In this document: positions 1-6,635 of the stretch, one piece after another
How the letters are laid out: every line of letters begins with the position of its first letter
Position numbering within the stretch: position 1 is the first letter of the stretch
IMG/VR virus record: IMGVR_UViG_3300020183_000074
Location: 1-63,011 of that record
Strand: one strand, 5' to 3'
DNA: 63,011 nt
Source: a virus
Translations under genes and position numbers: made by a program
The notes under the pieces: model-generated
What the model was told of the DNA's origin: nothing
The model's input: the letters and a program-made list of their open reading frames with translations, nothing else
Databases searched by the model: none

Positions 1-8
1 AAGCATCT

Positions 9-83
9 GCGCGATTAACTCAGTGGTAGAGTGTCGCCTTTACACGGCGAATGTCGGGAGTTCGACCCTCTCATCGCGCACCA
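9..83 (+). tRNA. tRNA-Val (UAC)
   Basis: Seven-base acceptor stem GCGCGAT pairs with ATCGCGC and is followed by an encoded ACCA. The anticodon loop in TCGCC-TTTACAC-GGCGA gives anticodon TAC. The T arm GGGAG-TTCGACC-CTCTC is canonical. First tRNA of the cluster. Confidence 0.95.
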
Positions 84-88
84 ATTTC

Positions 89-163
89 GCAGGATGTGGC
101 AAGCAGTAATGTATTGCCTCCATCGGATGCCTAGAACGAGCAAACCCAGTTATCTCATCCTGC
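89..163 (+). other. tRNA-like relic (possible decayed tRNA)
   Basis: GCAGGAT at the left end is perfectly complementary to ATCCTGC 75 nt away, exactly the spacing of a tRNA acceptor stem, and the piece sits between two intact tRNAs. A D-arm-like hairpin (GGCAA...TTGCC) follows. I cannot fold a convincing anticodon arm or a TTCRA T loop, and no CCA is encoded. It is most likely a degenerate tRNA; chance complementarity is the alternative. Confidence 0.25.
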
Positions 164-225
164 ACTACACAAGGATTAAATTTGATGATCCGATTCCAGA
201 AGGATATTCCAAAGGTCGAATTAAT

Positions 226-300
226 TCTCCTGTCGTCTAATAGGTAGGACAAATGTCTTTGGAACATTGAATCTTCGTTCGAACCGAAGCGGGAGAGCCA
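226..300 (+). tRNA. tRNA-Gln (UUG)
   Basis: Acceptor TCTCCTG pairs with CGGGAGA, followed by GCCA. Anticodon arm AATGT-CTTTGGA-ACATT gives TTG. T arm CTTCG-TTCGAAC-CGAAG is perfect. Phage T4 also encodes this isoacceptor. Confidence 0.95.
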
Positions 301-311
301 GATTATTTTTT

Positions 312-398
312 GGACAGGTGGGAGAGTGGTTAAATCCAATTGACTGTAAATCAATCACCCCATGGGTTACGCTAGTTCGAATCTAGCCCTGTCCACCA
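312..398 (+). tRNA. tRNA-Tyr (GUA)
   Basis: Acceptor GGACAGG pairs with CCTGTCC, then ACCA. Anticodon loop CTGTAAA gives GTA. A long variable arm (CACCCCATGGGT region) makes it a class II tRNA, as expected for bacterial tRNA-Tyr. Confidence 0.95.
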
Positions 399-404
399 TT
401 TTAT

Positions 405-480
405 AGCAACGTAGCATAGCGGCTAATGCACTTCCTTCATACGGAATTTATCGTCAGTTCGAGTCTGACCGTTGCTACCA
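405..480 (+). tRNA. tRNA with CAU anticodon (Met, or lysidine-modified Ile)
   Basis: Acceptor AGCAACG pairs with CGTTGCT, then ACCA. Anticodon loop TTCATAC gives CAT; the outermost anticodon-stem pair is a C-T mismatch. Sequence alone does not tell elongator Met from tRNA-Ile2. One of three CAT tRNAs in the window. Confidence 0.9.
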
Positions 481-481
481 T

Positions 482-556
482 GTTGCGGTGGCAGAAAAGT
501 TATGCAAGAGTCTGCAAAACTCTTTTATGCTGGTGCGAGTCCAGTCCGCAACTCCA
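482..556 (+). tRNA. tRNA-Cys (GCA)
   Basis: Acceptor GTTGCGG pairs with CCGCAAC, then TCCA. Anticodon arm AGAGT-CTGCAAA-ACTCT gives GCA. It starts one base after the preceding tRNA's CCA. Confidence 0.93.
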
Positions 557-560
557 TTTA

Positions 561-637
561 GCGGTCGTAGCACAATCGGATAGTGCAAGAGATTTCTAAT
601 CTCTAGGTTGGGGGTTCGAGTCCCTCCGATCGCGCCA
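561..637 (+). tRNA. tRNA-Arg (UCU)
   Basis: Acceptor GCGGTCG pairs with CGATCGC (one G-U), then GCCA. Anticodon arm AGAGA-TTTCTAA-TCTCT gives TCT. The minus-strand reading frame that follows ends inside this gene, antisense to it. Confidence 0.94.
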
Positions 638-1559
638 TTAATAATTTGATAAAAGTTTTGAATGTCATCAATGACTCAGTTTGAACAGAGCGAATTTCGT
701 CGCCGTCTTCTGAGGATTTAATTTTGCAAAAGTGTTTGATTTTCCCTTTGTACATTTTCTTGACGTTTTCATTATCAAGAACTTCCACACGAATCTTTTC
801 TTTCGTTACATTGACTTTCATCTTCGTTTGTATTGGACGAACATATACAATCTTATCTTTTGGAACTAGAGCCCACTGAAAGATTGTGCGCATTTGCTTT
901 GGCTTATTCTCAATGCGAAACACATTAAGTTGCGTGTCTTTGTTCTCCCAAACAGTGAGAGCATCAATAAGATCTTCAGCAGTTTTTGCCTTCTTAGAGC
1001 CACGCTCAGCAATTTTCATTCGCTCTTCGCTGGACTCGCGCCACATGTCTTGATTGTCAGTGTGACCATATTGAAAGCCAGCCCACGGTAAGTCTACGCC
1101 ATGATTAGAGCGAACAACCATTTCAGATTTAGGCACGACGCGAATCGTATGTTCGTATTCGCCAACACCTTGATTACCATTTTTATCTTCTTTTCTTGCT
1201 GCTTCAACTAGAACTAATTTGTCTGGTGTGGCACAGAAGATAAATCCTGTCATCTCTTTACTCACGAGAAACTTGGCTGCTTCTTCTGGATCAGTCATGT
1301 GTAGAGCCTGATAAATATTGTTGCCGTCAGACTTGTTGTCCTCTACATCAATTACAGGCGTAAGACTAGAAGTGATAACGACAAGTCCCTTTTCATTCAT
1401 GCCTTCTCTGTATTTGATTTTGTGATCATGAAATGCAAAAATCTTGCCAACCTTTTGATCAGATTCATCCAAGAAGGTCACAGTCGAAACGTATGTCTGA
1501 TCGCGGTTCTTGGCAAGAGCCCAACCGTCTTTCAAATACTTGGCTACAACTACACACAT
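603..1559 (-). CDS. Ntn-hydrolase family protein (N-terminal Cys amidohydrolase-like)
   Basis: 318 aa. The protein begins MCVVVAKYLKDGWALAKNRD: a Cys directly after the initiator Met, followed by an NRD motif, the arrangement of N-terminal-nucleophile hydrolases (TANGO2/NRDE and bile-salt-hydrolase/penicillin acylase relatives). Removal of Met would expose Cys2 as nucleophile. A longer frame begins at 1616, but its 19 extra residues are hydrophobic, overlap the promoter region and would bury the Cys, so I chose the inner ATG. The last ~11 residues and the TAG stop are encoded antisense to tRNA-Arg, so the C-terminus may have been captured by tRNA insertion. It is the only minus-strand gene in this arm. 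A TATAAATA motif 33 nt upstream suggests late expression. The substrate is unknown (amide or peptide). Confidence 0.6.
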   Translation of the reverse strand: MCVVVAKYLKDGWALAKNRDQTYVSTVTFLDESDQKVGKIFAFHDHKIKYREGMNEKGLVVITSSLTPVIDVEDNKSDGNNIYQALHMTDPEEAAKFLVSKEMTGFIFCATPDKLVLVEAARKEDKNGNQGVGEYEHTIRVVPKSEMVVRSNHGVDLPWAGFQYGHTDNQDMWRESSEERMKIAERGSKKAKTAEDLIDALTVWENKDTQLNVFRIENKPKQMRTIFQWALVPKDKIVYVRPIQTKMKVNVTKEKIRVEVLDNENVKKMYKGKIKHFCKIKSSEDGDEIRSVQTESLMTFKTFIKLLMARSEGLEPPT

Positions 1560-1563
1560 ACAT

Positions 1564-1592
1564 TTGACTCTATAAACAAAGTTAAGTATAAT
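1564..1592 (+). promoter_or_regulatory. sigma70-like early promoter
   Basis: TTGACT at 1564-1569 and a perfect TATAAT at 1587-1592 are separated by 17 nt. Transcription would begin near 1599, only a few bases before the ATG at 1603, so the message would be nearly leaderless. It overlaps the divergent late element. Confidence 0.65.
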
Positions 1593-1599
1593 ATTTATA
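1592..1599 (-). promoter_or_regulatory. T4-type late promoter (TATAAATA) for the Ntn hydrolase
   Basis: The minus strand reads TATAAATA here, the T4 gp55-type late -10 element, with no other coding role. A start site about 6 nt downstream would leave a leader of roughly 25 nt before the ATG at 1559. Confidence 0.5.
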
Positions 1600-1602
1600 A
1601 CT

Positions 1603-1830
1603 ATGAAAAAATACATTCACGTCAATCAACACATCATTCGCTCTAACAAGAAGAATGGTGAGAGCAATCACGTTCTCACGATCAAAGAAGGTCGCAAGAA
1701 TACCTACTGCAGTCGTATAAAAATTCTTGGTCCCAGTGAAGTCATCTATTCTGGAAACGACAAGCCATTGCTTCCGTGTGGTGCGCGAGTGGCTGTTGTA
1801 ACAGAAAGTGAGATTGAAGTAATCGAATGA
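1603..1830 (+). CDS. hypothetical protein, 75 aa
   Basis: 75 aa, mixed charge, beginning MKKYIHVNQHIIRSNKKNG. The C-terminal half (GARVAVVTESEIEVIE) reads like a small beta-barrel. I do not recognise a family. It lies just behind a strong sigma70-like promoter and overlaps the next gene by 4 nt (ATGA), so it is the first gene of a short operon with the amidotransferase-like protein. No Shine-Dalgarno is visible, in keeping with a near-leaderless start. Confidence 0.65.
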   Translation: MKKYIHVNQHIIRSNKKNGESNHVLTIKEGRKNTYCSRIKILGPSEVIYSGNDKPLLPCGARVAVVTESEIEVIE

Positions 1831-2465
1831 AACCAAAAATTGCATTGTTCATGAACAATCCTGTTGCAGAGATCGCATGCTGCAATGGAATGATGGAGGC
1901 ACTCGAAGACTATTACAGATTCTCAATCTTTTCTCGCAAAACAATCACAGACATTGACTTCAATAAAATTGATCTTGTTGCATTTCCTGGTGGTCGAGGA
2001 GACGCAGATCTGTTTGATCGTTTGCTGAAATCTAATGCAAACATCATTCAGAATTATATGCAGAATGGTGGCAAGTATCTTGGCATATGCATGGGTGCAT
2101 ATTGGGCTGACAAATACTATTTCAATCTTCTAAATGATGTGAAGATTCAACAATACATCACGCGACCGAATGCAGAAGTTCGACGTTCGTATTCAACGAC
2201 ACTCAATGTGACTTGGAAGCGAAAGCCAACAAACATGTATTTTTTCGATGGCTGTGCATTTATTGGCGACAAGTTTAAAACGATTGCAAGATATGCGAAT
2301 GGTGATGCAATGGCAATTATTCAGAAGAATGTTGGTTTGATTGGCTGTCATCCTGAGAGTCGTGAGAATTGGTATCGCAAAAGAAAGTATCTTCGCGAGA
2401 AGTGGCATGGTGGAGAACATCACAAACTTCTTCAAGAATTTGTTGCAGAATTATTGGGACTATAG
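1827..2465 (+). CDS. class I glutamine amidotransferase-like protein (BPL_N-like)
   Basis: 212 aa. The fold signature is that of class I glutamine amidotransferases, most like the N-terminal domain seen with biotin-protein ligases. FPGGRGDADLF (~residues 53-63) is the oxyanion/glycine strand, GGKYLGICMGAYWAD (~85-99) holds the nucleophile-elbow Cys, and GLIGCHPESRENW (~170-182) has the His-Pro-Glu that completes the triad. It may release ammonia from glutamine or act as a cysteine hydrolase; no synthetase partner is fused or adjacent. It is translationally coupled to the preceding gene. Its last codons (TTG GGA CTA TAG) are the start of the next tRNA gene, and the stop is tRNA positions 8-10. 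Confidence 0.7.
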   Translation: MKPKIALFMNNPVAEIACCNGMMEALEDYYRFSIFSRKTITDIDFNKIDLVAFPGGRGDADLFDRLLKSNANIIQNYMQNGGKYLGICMGAYWADKYYFNLLNDVKIQQYITRPNAEVRRSYSTTLNVTWKRKPTNMYFFDGCAFIGDKFKTIARYANGDAMAIIQKNVGLIGCHPESRENWYRKRKYLREKWHGGEHHKLLQEFVAELLGL

Positions 2466-2531
2466 CATAACGGTCAATGCAGCGAACTCATAATTCGTTG
2501 AGTCTTGGTTCAAATCCAAGTGGTCCCACCA
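2456..2531 (+). tRNA. tRNA with CAU anticodon (Met, or lysidine-modified Ile)
   Basis: Acceptor GGGACTA pairs with TGGTCCC (one T-G), then ACCA. Anticodon loop CTCATAA gives CAT. The T arm CTTGG-TTCAAAT-CCAAG is perfect. Its first ten bases include the stop codon of the upstream gene. A CCACCACTAT direct repeat follows the CCA end. Confidence 0.93.
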
Positions 2532-2559
2532 CTATCCACCACTATATAAAGGTATGAGC

Positions 2560-2811
2560 ATGTTAAATCGATTAATTGAATTTTTGAATCCAACAGTCGT
2601 GCGCGATACAAGTAATGATCGCTTGCGCGAGAATCTCCCAAAAATATCAAAACCAAAACACGAGATCTACAAAGACAACGCCAAAGAGTGGCGCTGGCGT
2701 ATCACAGCAAGTAATGGTGATATTATTGCTGCTTCTTGCGAAGGATATAAGAATAAGGTTGACGCGGAAAAGAATTTAAGGTATATTACTAATCTAAGAA
2801 TCGGAGTATAG
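2560..2811 (+). CDS. YegP/DUF1508-like small protein
   Basis: 83 aa. The C-terminal half (WRWRITASNGDIIAASCEGY, then a K-x-A-E-K-N-L helix) matches the DUF1508/UPF0339 beta-beta-beta-alpha repeat, a small domain of unknown function. An upstream ATG exists at 2554, but the AAAGG at 2548-2552 is only 1 nt from it and 7 nt from the ATG at 2560, so I chose the latter. The stop codon TAG is positions 8-10 of the following tRNA-Pro. Confidence 0.7.
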   Translation: MLNRLIEFLNPTVVRDTSNDRLRENLPKISKPKHEIYKDNAKEWRWRITASNGDIIAASCEGYKNKVDAEKNLRYITNLRIGV

Positions 2812-2878
2812 GTCAGCCTGGTAGACCGCTTGCTTTGGGAGCAAGATGTCGGGAGTTCGAATCTCTCTACTCCGACCA
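2802..2878 (+). tRNA. tRNA-Pro (UGG)
   Basis: Acceptor CGGAGTA pairs with TACTCCG, then ACCA. Anticodon arm CTTGC-TTTGGGA-GCAAG gives TGG. The 5' CGG start is typical of tRNA-Pro. It overlaps the upstream CDS by 10 nt. Confidence 0.95.
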
Positions 2879-2892
2879 TTTTTGGAAAAAAC

Positions 2893-3054
2893 ATGGAACT
2901 CAAAACATACAAGTGCATGTGTCGTTATAAAGACGAACCAGGTTCTGGTTTTGGTTGGGTTTATGTTCAAGCGTCCAATCCATATGAAGCCTATCAATTT
3001 TTGAAAGCGCAGTATGGGAAACTTTTGATGACTGAGTATGCAGTTCCTGCGTGA
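2893..3054 (+). CDS. small hypothetical protein, 53 aa
   Basis: 53 aa, beginning MELKTYKCMCRYKDEPGSG. It has a CxC near the N-terminus and a Trp/Tyr-rich middle (FGWVYVQASNPYEAYQFL). The longer frame would start inside tRNA-Pro, so the ATG at 2893, 15 nt after the CCA and behind TTGGA, is preferred. No family recognised. The next gene follows after 8 nt. Confidence 0.6.
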   Translation: MELKTYKCMCRYKDEPGSGFGWVYVQASNPYEAYQFLKAQYGKLLMTEYAVPA

Positions 3055-3062
3055 GGTGAGTT

Positions 3063-3632
3063 ATGGCAAATCATGTAAACACTTATGTTCGTTTTGAGAA
3101 GATCAACGAAGCAGGTCTTGCTAAATTGCAAGAACTATATTCGCGCATTCGTGTTAAAGACACGATCTATGAGTGGTTCAGCGACATGTGGGGTCTTGAC
3201 AAAGAAGTCACTGACAAGTATGATTGGAACTGCGATAACGTAGGACCAAAGTGGTGTTACTTCGAAGAGCGTGGCGATGATTACTTTCAAACCACATCGG
3301 CTTGGTCATATCCAGAACAAGGCTTGCTTTGGCTGATTGAGCAGATTGCTGAGGTCGATCCCGATGTTCTTGCTTATGTCACCTACGAAGATGAAATGCC
3401 AAACTTCTTTGGTTGTTGCTTTATGAATAAAGAAGGTATCGTTGATGGGTGCGAGTGGGGCGAAGATGGTGAAATCGAACAGATGATGAAAGAATCATTC
3501 CCTGAACTTGCTGAACTCAACGAAGAAACTCATAGCGAGCAGTATTGGGATTTGTGGAATGAAAACATTTGGGAATTTATTTCAGAAAAACAATATGAAG
3601 TTTACCAATCTATCAAAGAATCGTTAGAATAA
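3063..3632 (+). CDS. Api92/DUF1281-like ferredoxin-fold phage protein
   Basis: 189 aa and strongly acidic. It starts MANHVNTYVRFEKINEAG and has a Trp-rich core (PKWCYFEERGDDYFQTTSAW followed by YPEQGLLWLIEQIAE), resembling the ferredoxin-like DUF1281/Api92 proteins found on phages and plasmids, whose function is unknown. A GAGGTGAG Shine-Dalgarno lies directly upstream of the ATG. It ends 5 nt before tRNA-Leu. The high negative charge might indicate a DNA mimic or a protein-binding inhibitor, but that is inference. Confidence 0.6.
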   Translation: MANHVNTYVRFEKINEAGLAKLQELYSRIRVKDTIYEWFSDMWGLDKEVTDKYDWNCDNVGPKWCYFEERGDDYFQTTSAWSYPEQGLLWLIEQIAEVDPDVLAYVTYEDEMPNFFGCCFMNKEGIVDGCEWGEDGEIEQMMKESFPELAELNEETHSEQYWDLWNENIWEFISEKQYEVYQSIKESLE

Positions 3633-3637
3633 ATTTC

Positions 3638-3722
3638 GCGACTGTGGTGAAATCGGTATACACAACAGACTTAAAATCTGTCACCTTTTGGTATGTGGGT
3701 TCGAGTCCCACCAGTCGCACCA
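3638..3722 (+). tRNA. tRNA-Leu (UAA)
   Basis: Acceptor GCGACTG pairs with CAGTCGC, then ACCA. Anticodon arm ACAGA-CTTAAAA-TCTGT gives TAA. Long variable arm (ACCTTTTGGT), class II. T4 also encodes Leu(UAA). Confidence 0.95.
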
Positions 3723-3726
3723 GACT

Positions 3727-3800
3727 GCGGGATTAGTTTAATGGTAAAACCACAGCCTTCCAAGCTGACGTCGAGAGTTCGATTCTCTCATCCCGCTCCA
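3727..3800 (+). tRNA. tRNA-Gly (UCC)
   Basis: Acceptor GCGGGAT pairs with ATCCCGC, then TCCA. Anticodon loop CTTCCAA gives TCC. T arm GAGAG-TTCGATT-CTCTC is perfect. It starts 4 nt after tRNA-Leu. Confidence 0.95.
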
Positions 3801-3805
3801 ATTTT

Positions 3806-4120
3806 ATGACACAAAAAAAATTAAGATTTGAAGATCTGCAGCCGCATGTTGAAATGCTTTGCGATGCAGTTGAAAATAAAGGAGCATCTTCCAGCGGCAT
3901 TCCTCATGGCGCATATGAGTGCGCTAATATATATAGAGACCTTTTAGAAAGGGTGAGAACAAAGAATATCCATTTTGATGTTCTCGCATTTACATTAAAT
4001 GAAACACATGCGACAATGTTGTTAATTGCTGGTGGTCAAAACCATCGTCTAAAAAAACTTGGCGATGCACTTGACTTTTACATAAAAAAAGAATATTATA
4101 AGACTAACAATGACGAATAA
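3806..4120 (+). CDS. hypothetical protein, 104 aa
   Basis: 104 aa beginning MTQKKLRFEDLQPHVEMLCD, mostly predicted helix with a short hydrophobic strand (ATMLLIAGG). It starts 6 nt after the tRNA-Gly CCA without an obvious ribosome site, so its message is presumably released by tRNA processing. Its 3' end overlaps the halogenase-like gene by 11 nt, suggesting coupled translation. No family recognised. Confidence 0.6.
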   Translation: MTQKKLRFEDLQPHVEMLCDAVENKGASSSGIPHGAYECANIYRDLLERVRTKNIHFDVLAFTLNETHATMLLIAGGQNHRLKKLGDALDFYIKKEYYKTNNDE

Positions 4121-5288
4121 AAAAATTGCTGTGATAGGAAGAGGAACAGGCGGCGCCATGTCTGTTGCTCACTTTAAGAGATGGACTGATTGGGAGATCG
4201 AATGGTATTTCGATCCACAAATACAAACACAAGCAGTTGGCGAAGGATCTGCTCTTGTAGTACCAATTAATCTTTTAAATTGTTTTAATTTTTCGCATGA
4301 AGAATTGCCAAAGATCGACGGCACATTTAAAACTGGTATAGCAAAAGAAGGTTGGGGGAAGTCGGGTAATTATTTTTTTCACGATTTTCCTCCACCACAT
4401 ATTTCATATCACTTCAATGCACTCAAACTTCAACAATATGTAATGGGAAAACTACAACATAAAGTTAAAATTATAGAAAGTAATGTTAAACATGATGAAA
4501 TAGATGCCGATTTTATTTTAGATTGTTCAGGTAAACCTAACAATTTTGAAGAATATTACAAAGCAGAATATATCCCTGTAAATTCTGTCCATGTTACCCA
4601 ATGTTATTGGGATTACCCAAAATTTCAACACAGTTTAAATATTGCAAAAAAATATGGTTGGATATTTGGTATTCCATTACAAAATCGATGCTCTATAGGT
4701 TATCTCTACAATAAAGATATAAACACATTAGATGAAGTGAAAGAAGATGTTAAGGAGATTTTTGAAAGATACAATCTGACACCAAGCGACACCACAAACT
4801 CATTCCATTTTGGCAACTACTATCATAAACAAAATTTTACAGATCGATTAGCATATAATGGAAACGCATCTTTTTTTCTTGAGCCGTTAGAAGCAACATC
4901 ATTTGGTATGATAGATTTAATAAACAGAACAGCATTGGATATGTGGAATAATAATATAACAATAGTGGGCGCTCAAACTAAGTATTTGAATAAAATTAAT
5001 CAAATACAAAATATGATCATGATGCATTATTTTGCTGGATCCAAATATAAAACTAAATTTTGGGAATATGCAGAAAATAGAGGAATAGAGTGTTTGCGTA
5101 GAGCGAAAACTGATAATAATTTTGTTGAAATTTGCGACATGAGTATGATAATGTCGTCGTTCAGCGAAATTGTACAACAACGCTACGATATAGATTATGG
5201 TACTTGGCCAGTAGGATCATTTTTTCAAAATATAAATGGTCTTGATATTAAACCAGAACTAGTAAAATTATTACATGAAACAATTTAA
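4110..5288 (+). CDS. flavin-dependent tryptophan halogenase-like protein (1)
   Basis: 392 aa. It belongs to the tryptophan-halogenase flavoprotein family (PF04820 type). Near the N-terminus is the FAD-binding loop IAVIGRGTGGAMS, then VGEGSA. GTFKTGIAKEGWG has a Lys where PrnA/RebH carry the catalytic lysine that forms chloramine. YGWIFGIPLQNR is a variant of the WxWxIP motif (Phe for the second Trp), and FFLEPLEATSFG is the signature segment. It is shorter than bacterial enzymes (about 500-540 aa), mainly in the C-terminal part. It is followed 12 nt later by a 2-oxoglutarate oxygenase, a pairing that recurs at 8.1-10.4 kb. The substrate is unknown: free tryptophan, a protein side chain or a glycan precursor are all possible, and loss of halogenating activity in favour of simple oxidation cannot be excluded. 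Confidence 0.75.
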   Translation: MTNKKIAVIGRGTGGAMSVAHFKRWTDWEIEWYFDPQIQTQAVGEGSALVVPINLLNCFNFSHEELPKIDGTFKTGIAKEGWGKSGNYFFHDFPPPHISYHFNALKLQQYVMGKLQHKVKIIESNVKHDEIDADFILDCSGKPNNFEEYYKAEYIPVNSVHVTQCYWDYPKFQHSLNIAKKYGWIFGIPLQNRCSIGYLYNKDINTLDEVKEDVKEIFERYNLTPSDTTNSFHFGNYYHKQNFTDRLAYNGNASFFLEPLEATSFGMIDLINRTALDMWNNNITIVGAQTKYLNKINQIQNMIMMHYFAGSKYKTKFWEYAENRGIECLRRAKTDNNFVEICDMSMIMSSFSEIVQQRYDIDYGTWPVGSFFQNINGLDIKPELVKLLHETI

Positions 5289-5300
5289 ACATCAAAGTAT

Positions 5301-5867
5301 ATGATTAAATCATTTTACGATTTTAAATATTGCATTTGGCAAATAGATCTCTCCGACATAAAGTTAAACACACATTTTGATTTGGAATTAAATGATGCAT
5401 TTACATATGCATCGATGAATTCCCCAAATCCAAATGAAGCAATTGGGAATGCTTATTCAGTTATGAACATGTATGCCTTAAGATCATATAATGAATTTAT
5501 AAGGCATATATTTCCAACTGCAACTCTCTATTACGAAAAAATTACTGGACAAAAAATAAACGGTGTCAATAGATGTTGGGCTAATAGAATGCATGAAGGA
5601 TCTACTGGCGCTGTTCACACGCATCCTAAAAATGTAAAGGTTTTAAATTTGTATTATAATATCCCAACAGGATCAAGTGATCTAGTATTTGTAAACCCAT
5701 CATATATAACCACTGAGACAAATCCAAACTTGATTCCTGAGAGCGAAAAGTTTAATATAAAAGTTTTTGAGGGAATGTGCATTTTATATGACTCAGAAAT
5801 TCCGCATGGGGTTTCGAGTCATAGATCAAATCAAACGAGAGACACAATAATTCTGGAATTTTTTTGA
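5301..5867 (+). CDS. Fe(II)/2-oxoglutarate-dependent oxygenase (Oxy_5-like)
   Basis: 188 aa. The C-terminal half is a double-stranded beta-helix: CWANRMHEGSTGAVHTHPK supplies the first iron-binding histidine cluster (HxH), YDSEIPHGVSSH the distal His, and RDTIILEFF the Arg expected to bind 2-oxoglutarate. This matches phage proteins of the 2OG-FeII_Oxy_5 type, related to prolyl hydroxylases. The substrate is not evident. It sits directly after halogenase-like protein 1, so the two may act on one substrate. It ends 4 nt before tRNA-Ser. Confidence 0.7.
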   Translation: MIKSFYDFKYCIWQIDLSDIKLNTHFDLELNDAFTYASMNSPNPNEAIGNAYSVMNMYALRSYNEFIRHIFPTATLYYEKITGQKINGVNRCWANRMHEGSTGAVHTHPKNVKVLNLYYNIPTGSSDLVFVNPSYITTETNPNLIPESEKFNIKVFEGMCILYDSEIPHGVSSHRSNQTRDTIILEFF

Positions 5868-5871
5868 AAGG

Positions 5872-5961
5872 GGAAGTGTGGCAGAGCGGTTGATCGCAAC
5901 AGTCTTGAAAACTGTCGTCTCTTTACGGGGACCGTAGGTTCGAATCCTACCACTTCCGCCA
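5872..5961 (+). tRNA. tRNA-Ser (UGA)
   Basis: Acceptor GGAAGTG pairs with CACTTCC, then GCCA. Anticodon arm ACAGT-CTTGAAA-ACTGT gives TGA. Long variable arm, class II. Also present in T4. Confidence 0.95.
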
Positions 5962-5966
5962 AATTT

Positions 5967-6092
5967 ATGAGAAAAGTAAGAACATTCGGAAGAGTATTTG
6001 AAAAACATTCACCAATTATTTGGTGGTGTATTCGTGCACTTGAGATTGTTACTTGCATTGCTATTATTGTAAATATAGTGCATCATTGGTAA
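5967..6092 (+). CDS. small membrane protein, 41 aa
   Basis: 41 aa: MRKVRTFGRVFEKHS, then a hydrophobic segment (IIWWCIRALEIVTCIAIIV) ending NIVHHW. A basic N-terminus followed by one likely membrane helix suggests an inner-membrane micropeptide with N-terminus in the cytoplasm. It lies in the 130-nt gap between tRNA-Ser and a broken tRNA. It has a clear start and stop but no strong ribosome site, so it is a candidate only. Confidence 0.45.
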   Translation: MRKVRTFGRVFEKHSPIIWWCIRALEIVTCIAIIVNIVHHW

Positions 6093-6097
6093 ATTAT

Positions 6098-6138
6098 GCC
6101 CAGATGGTGGAATGGTAGACGCGCTTGAGAGCGCGTTT
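6098..6138 (+). pseudogene. 5' half of a tRNA-Leu, ending in a hairpin
   Basis: GCCCAGATGGTGGAATGGTAGACGC is a typical bacterial tRNA-Leu 5' half (acceptor strand plus D arm), but the anticodon arm is replaced. CGCGCT-TGAG-AGCGCG forms a perfect GC-rich hairpin at 6120-6135 followed by TTTATT, which could work as a terminator. No matching T arm or 3' acceptor strand follows before the HNH gene. It looks like a tRNA disrupted when the endonuclease gene arrived. Confidence 0.6.
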
Positions 6139-6140
6139 AT

Positions 6141-6148
6141 TATAAATA
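6141..6148 (+). promoter_or_regulatory. T4-type late promoter (TATAAATA) of the HNH gene
   Basis: TATAAATA followed by AG, 23 nt before the HNH start codon, with AGAGAGGAGA as leader and ribosome site. Late expression is usual for free-standing homing endonucleases of T4-like phages. Confidence 0.6.
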
Positions 6149-6170
6149 AGTGTAGAGAGAGGAGACTTCT

Positions 6171-6635
6171 ATGCTTATAATCGAAGAATATATTTTACTA
6201 TCGAAGAAAGAAAGGCAACAACATCTTAAATTAGATGAGGCGTGTATTGAACGAGGTGCTGGCAGTTACTATTTTAAAGGTTTGCTGGCGCATATATTAG
6301 ATACTACTGTTCCAACTGGGCACAAGATACATTTGTGCCATGCTTGTCACAATGCTAAATGTGGAAACCCAAATCACTTGTATTGGGGAACAGCACAAGA
6401 AAACAGGTTAGATCAAGTTGAGAATGGTGGTAAAACCATATGGGAAAGAACTGTTGAGAAGTATGGACTAGAAAAAGCCAGAGCAATGAATAGTCATAAA
6501 GGAAATTCAAATGGTTCTGGTAACAAGGGCAAACCTAAAAGCGAAGAGCATAAAGCAAAAATTGCTGCGAATCGTAAAGGTGGGCGAACGAAGAGAAATG
6601 CGAGAGTGGCGGAACGGTATACGCACCAGTTTTAG
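6171..6635 (+). CDS. HNH homing endonuclease with NUMOD3-type DNA-binding tail
   Basis: 154 aa. The centre, GHKIHLCHACHNAKCGNPNH followed by LYWGTAQENRLD, is an HNH_3-type zinc/HNH nuclease core (CxxC...C plus catalytic His and Asn). The C-terminal KGNSNGSGNKGKPKSEEHKA is a NUMOD3-like motif used by homing endonucleases to grip DNA. It is flanked by a truncated tRNA-Leu upstream and an intact tRNA-Leu(UAG) that overlaps its 3' end. Its stop codon TAG is exactly the anticodon of that tRNA. Insertion into the tRNA array, with loss of one tRNA, is the simplest reading. Confidence 0.8.
   Translation: MLIIEEYILLSKKERQQHLKLDEACIERGAGSYYFKGLLAHILDTTVPTGHKIHLCHACHNAKCGNPNHLYWGTAQENRLDQVENGGKTIWERTVEKYGLEKARAMNSHKGNSNGSGNKGKPKSEEHKAKIAANRKGGRTKRNARVAERYTHQF

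Noticed and set aside
31-354. Reading frames crossing the first tRNAs on both strands
   Set aside because: They consist of tRNA sequence translated in chance frames; the tRNA genes explain the region.
5826-6058. Minus-strand frames over tRNA-Ser ending in VGFEPT-like or GRIRTYG-like peptides
   Set aside because: Such peptides are well-known spurious translations of antisense tRNA.
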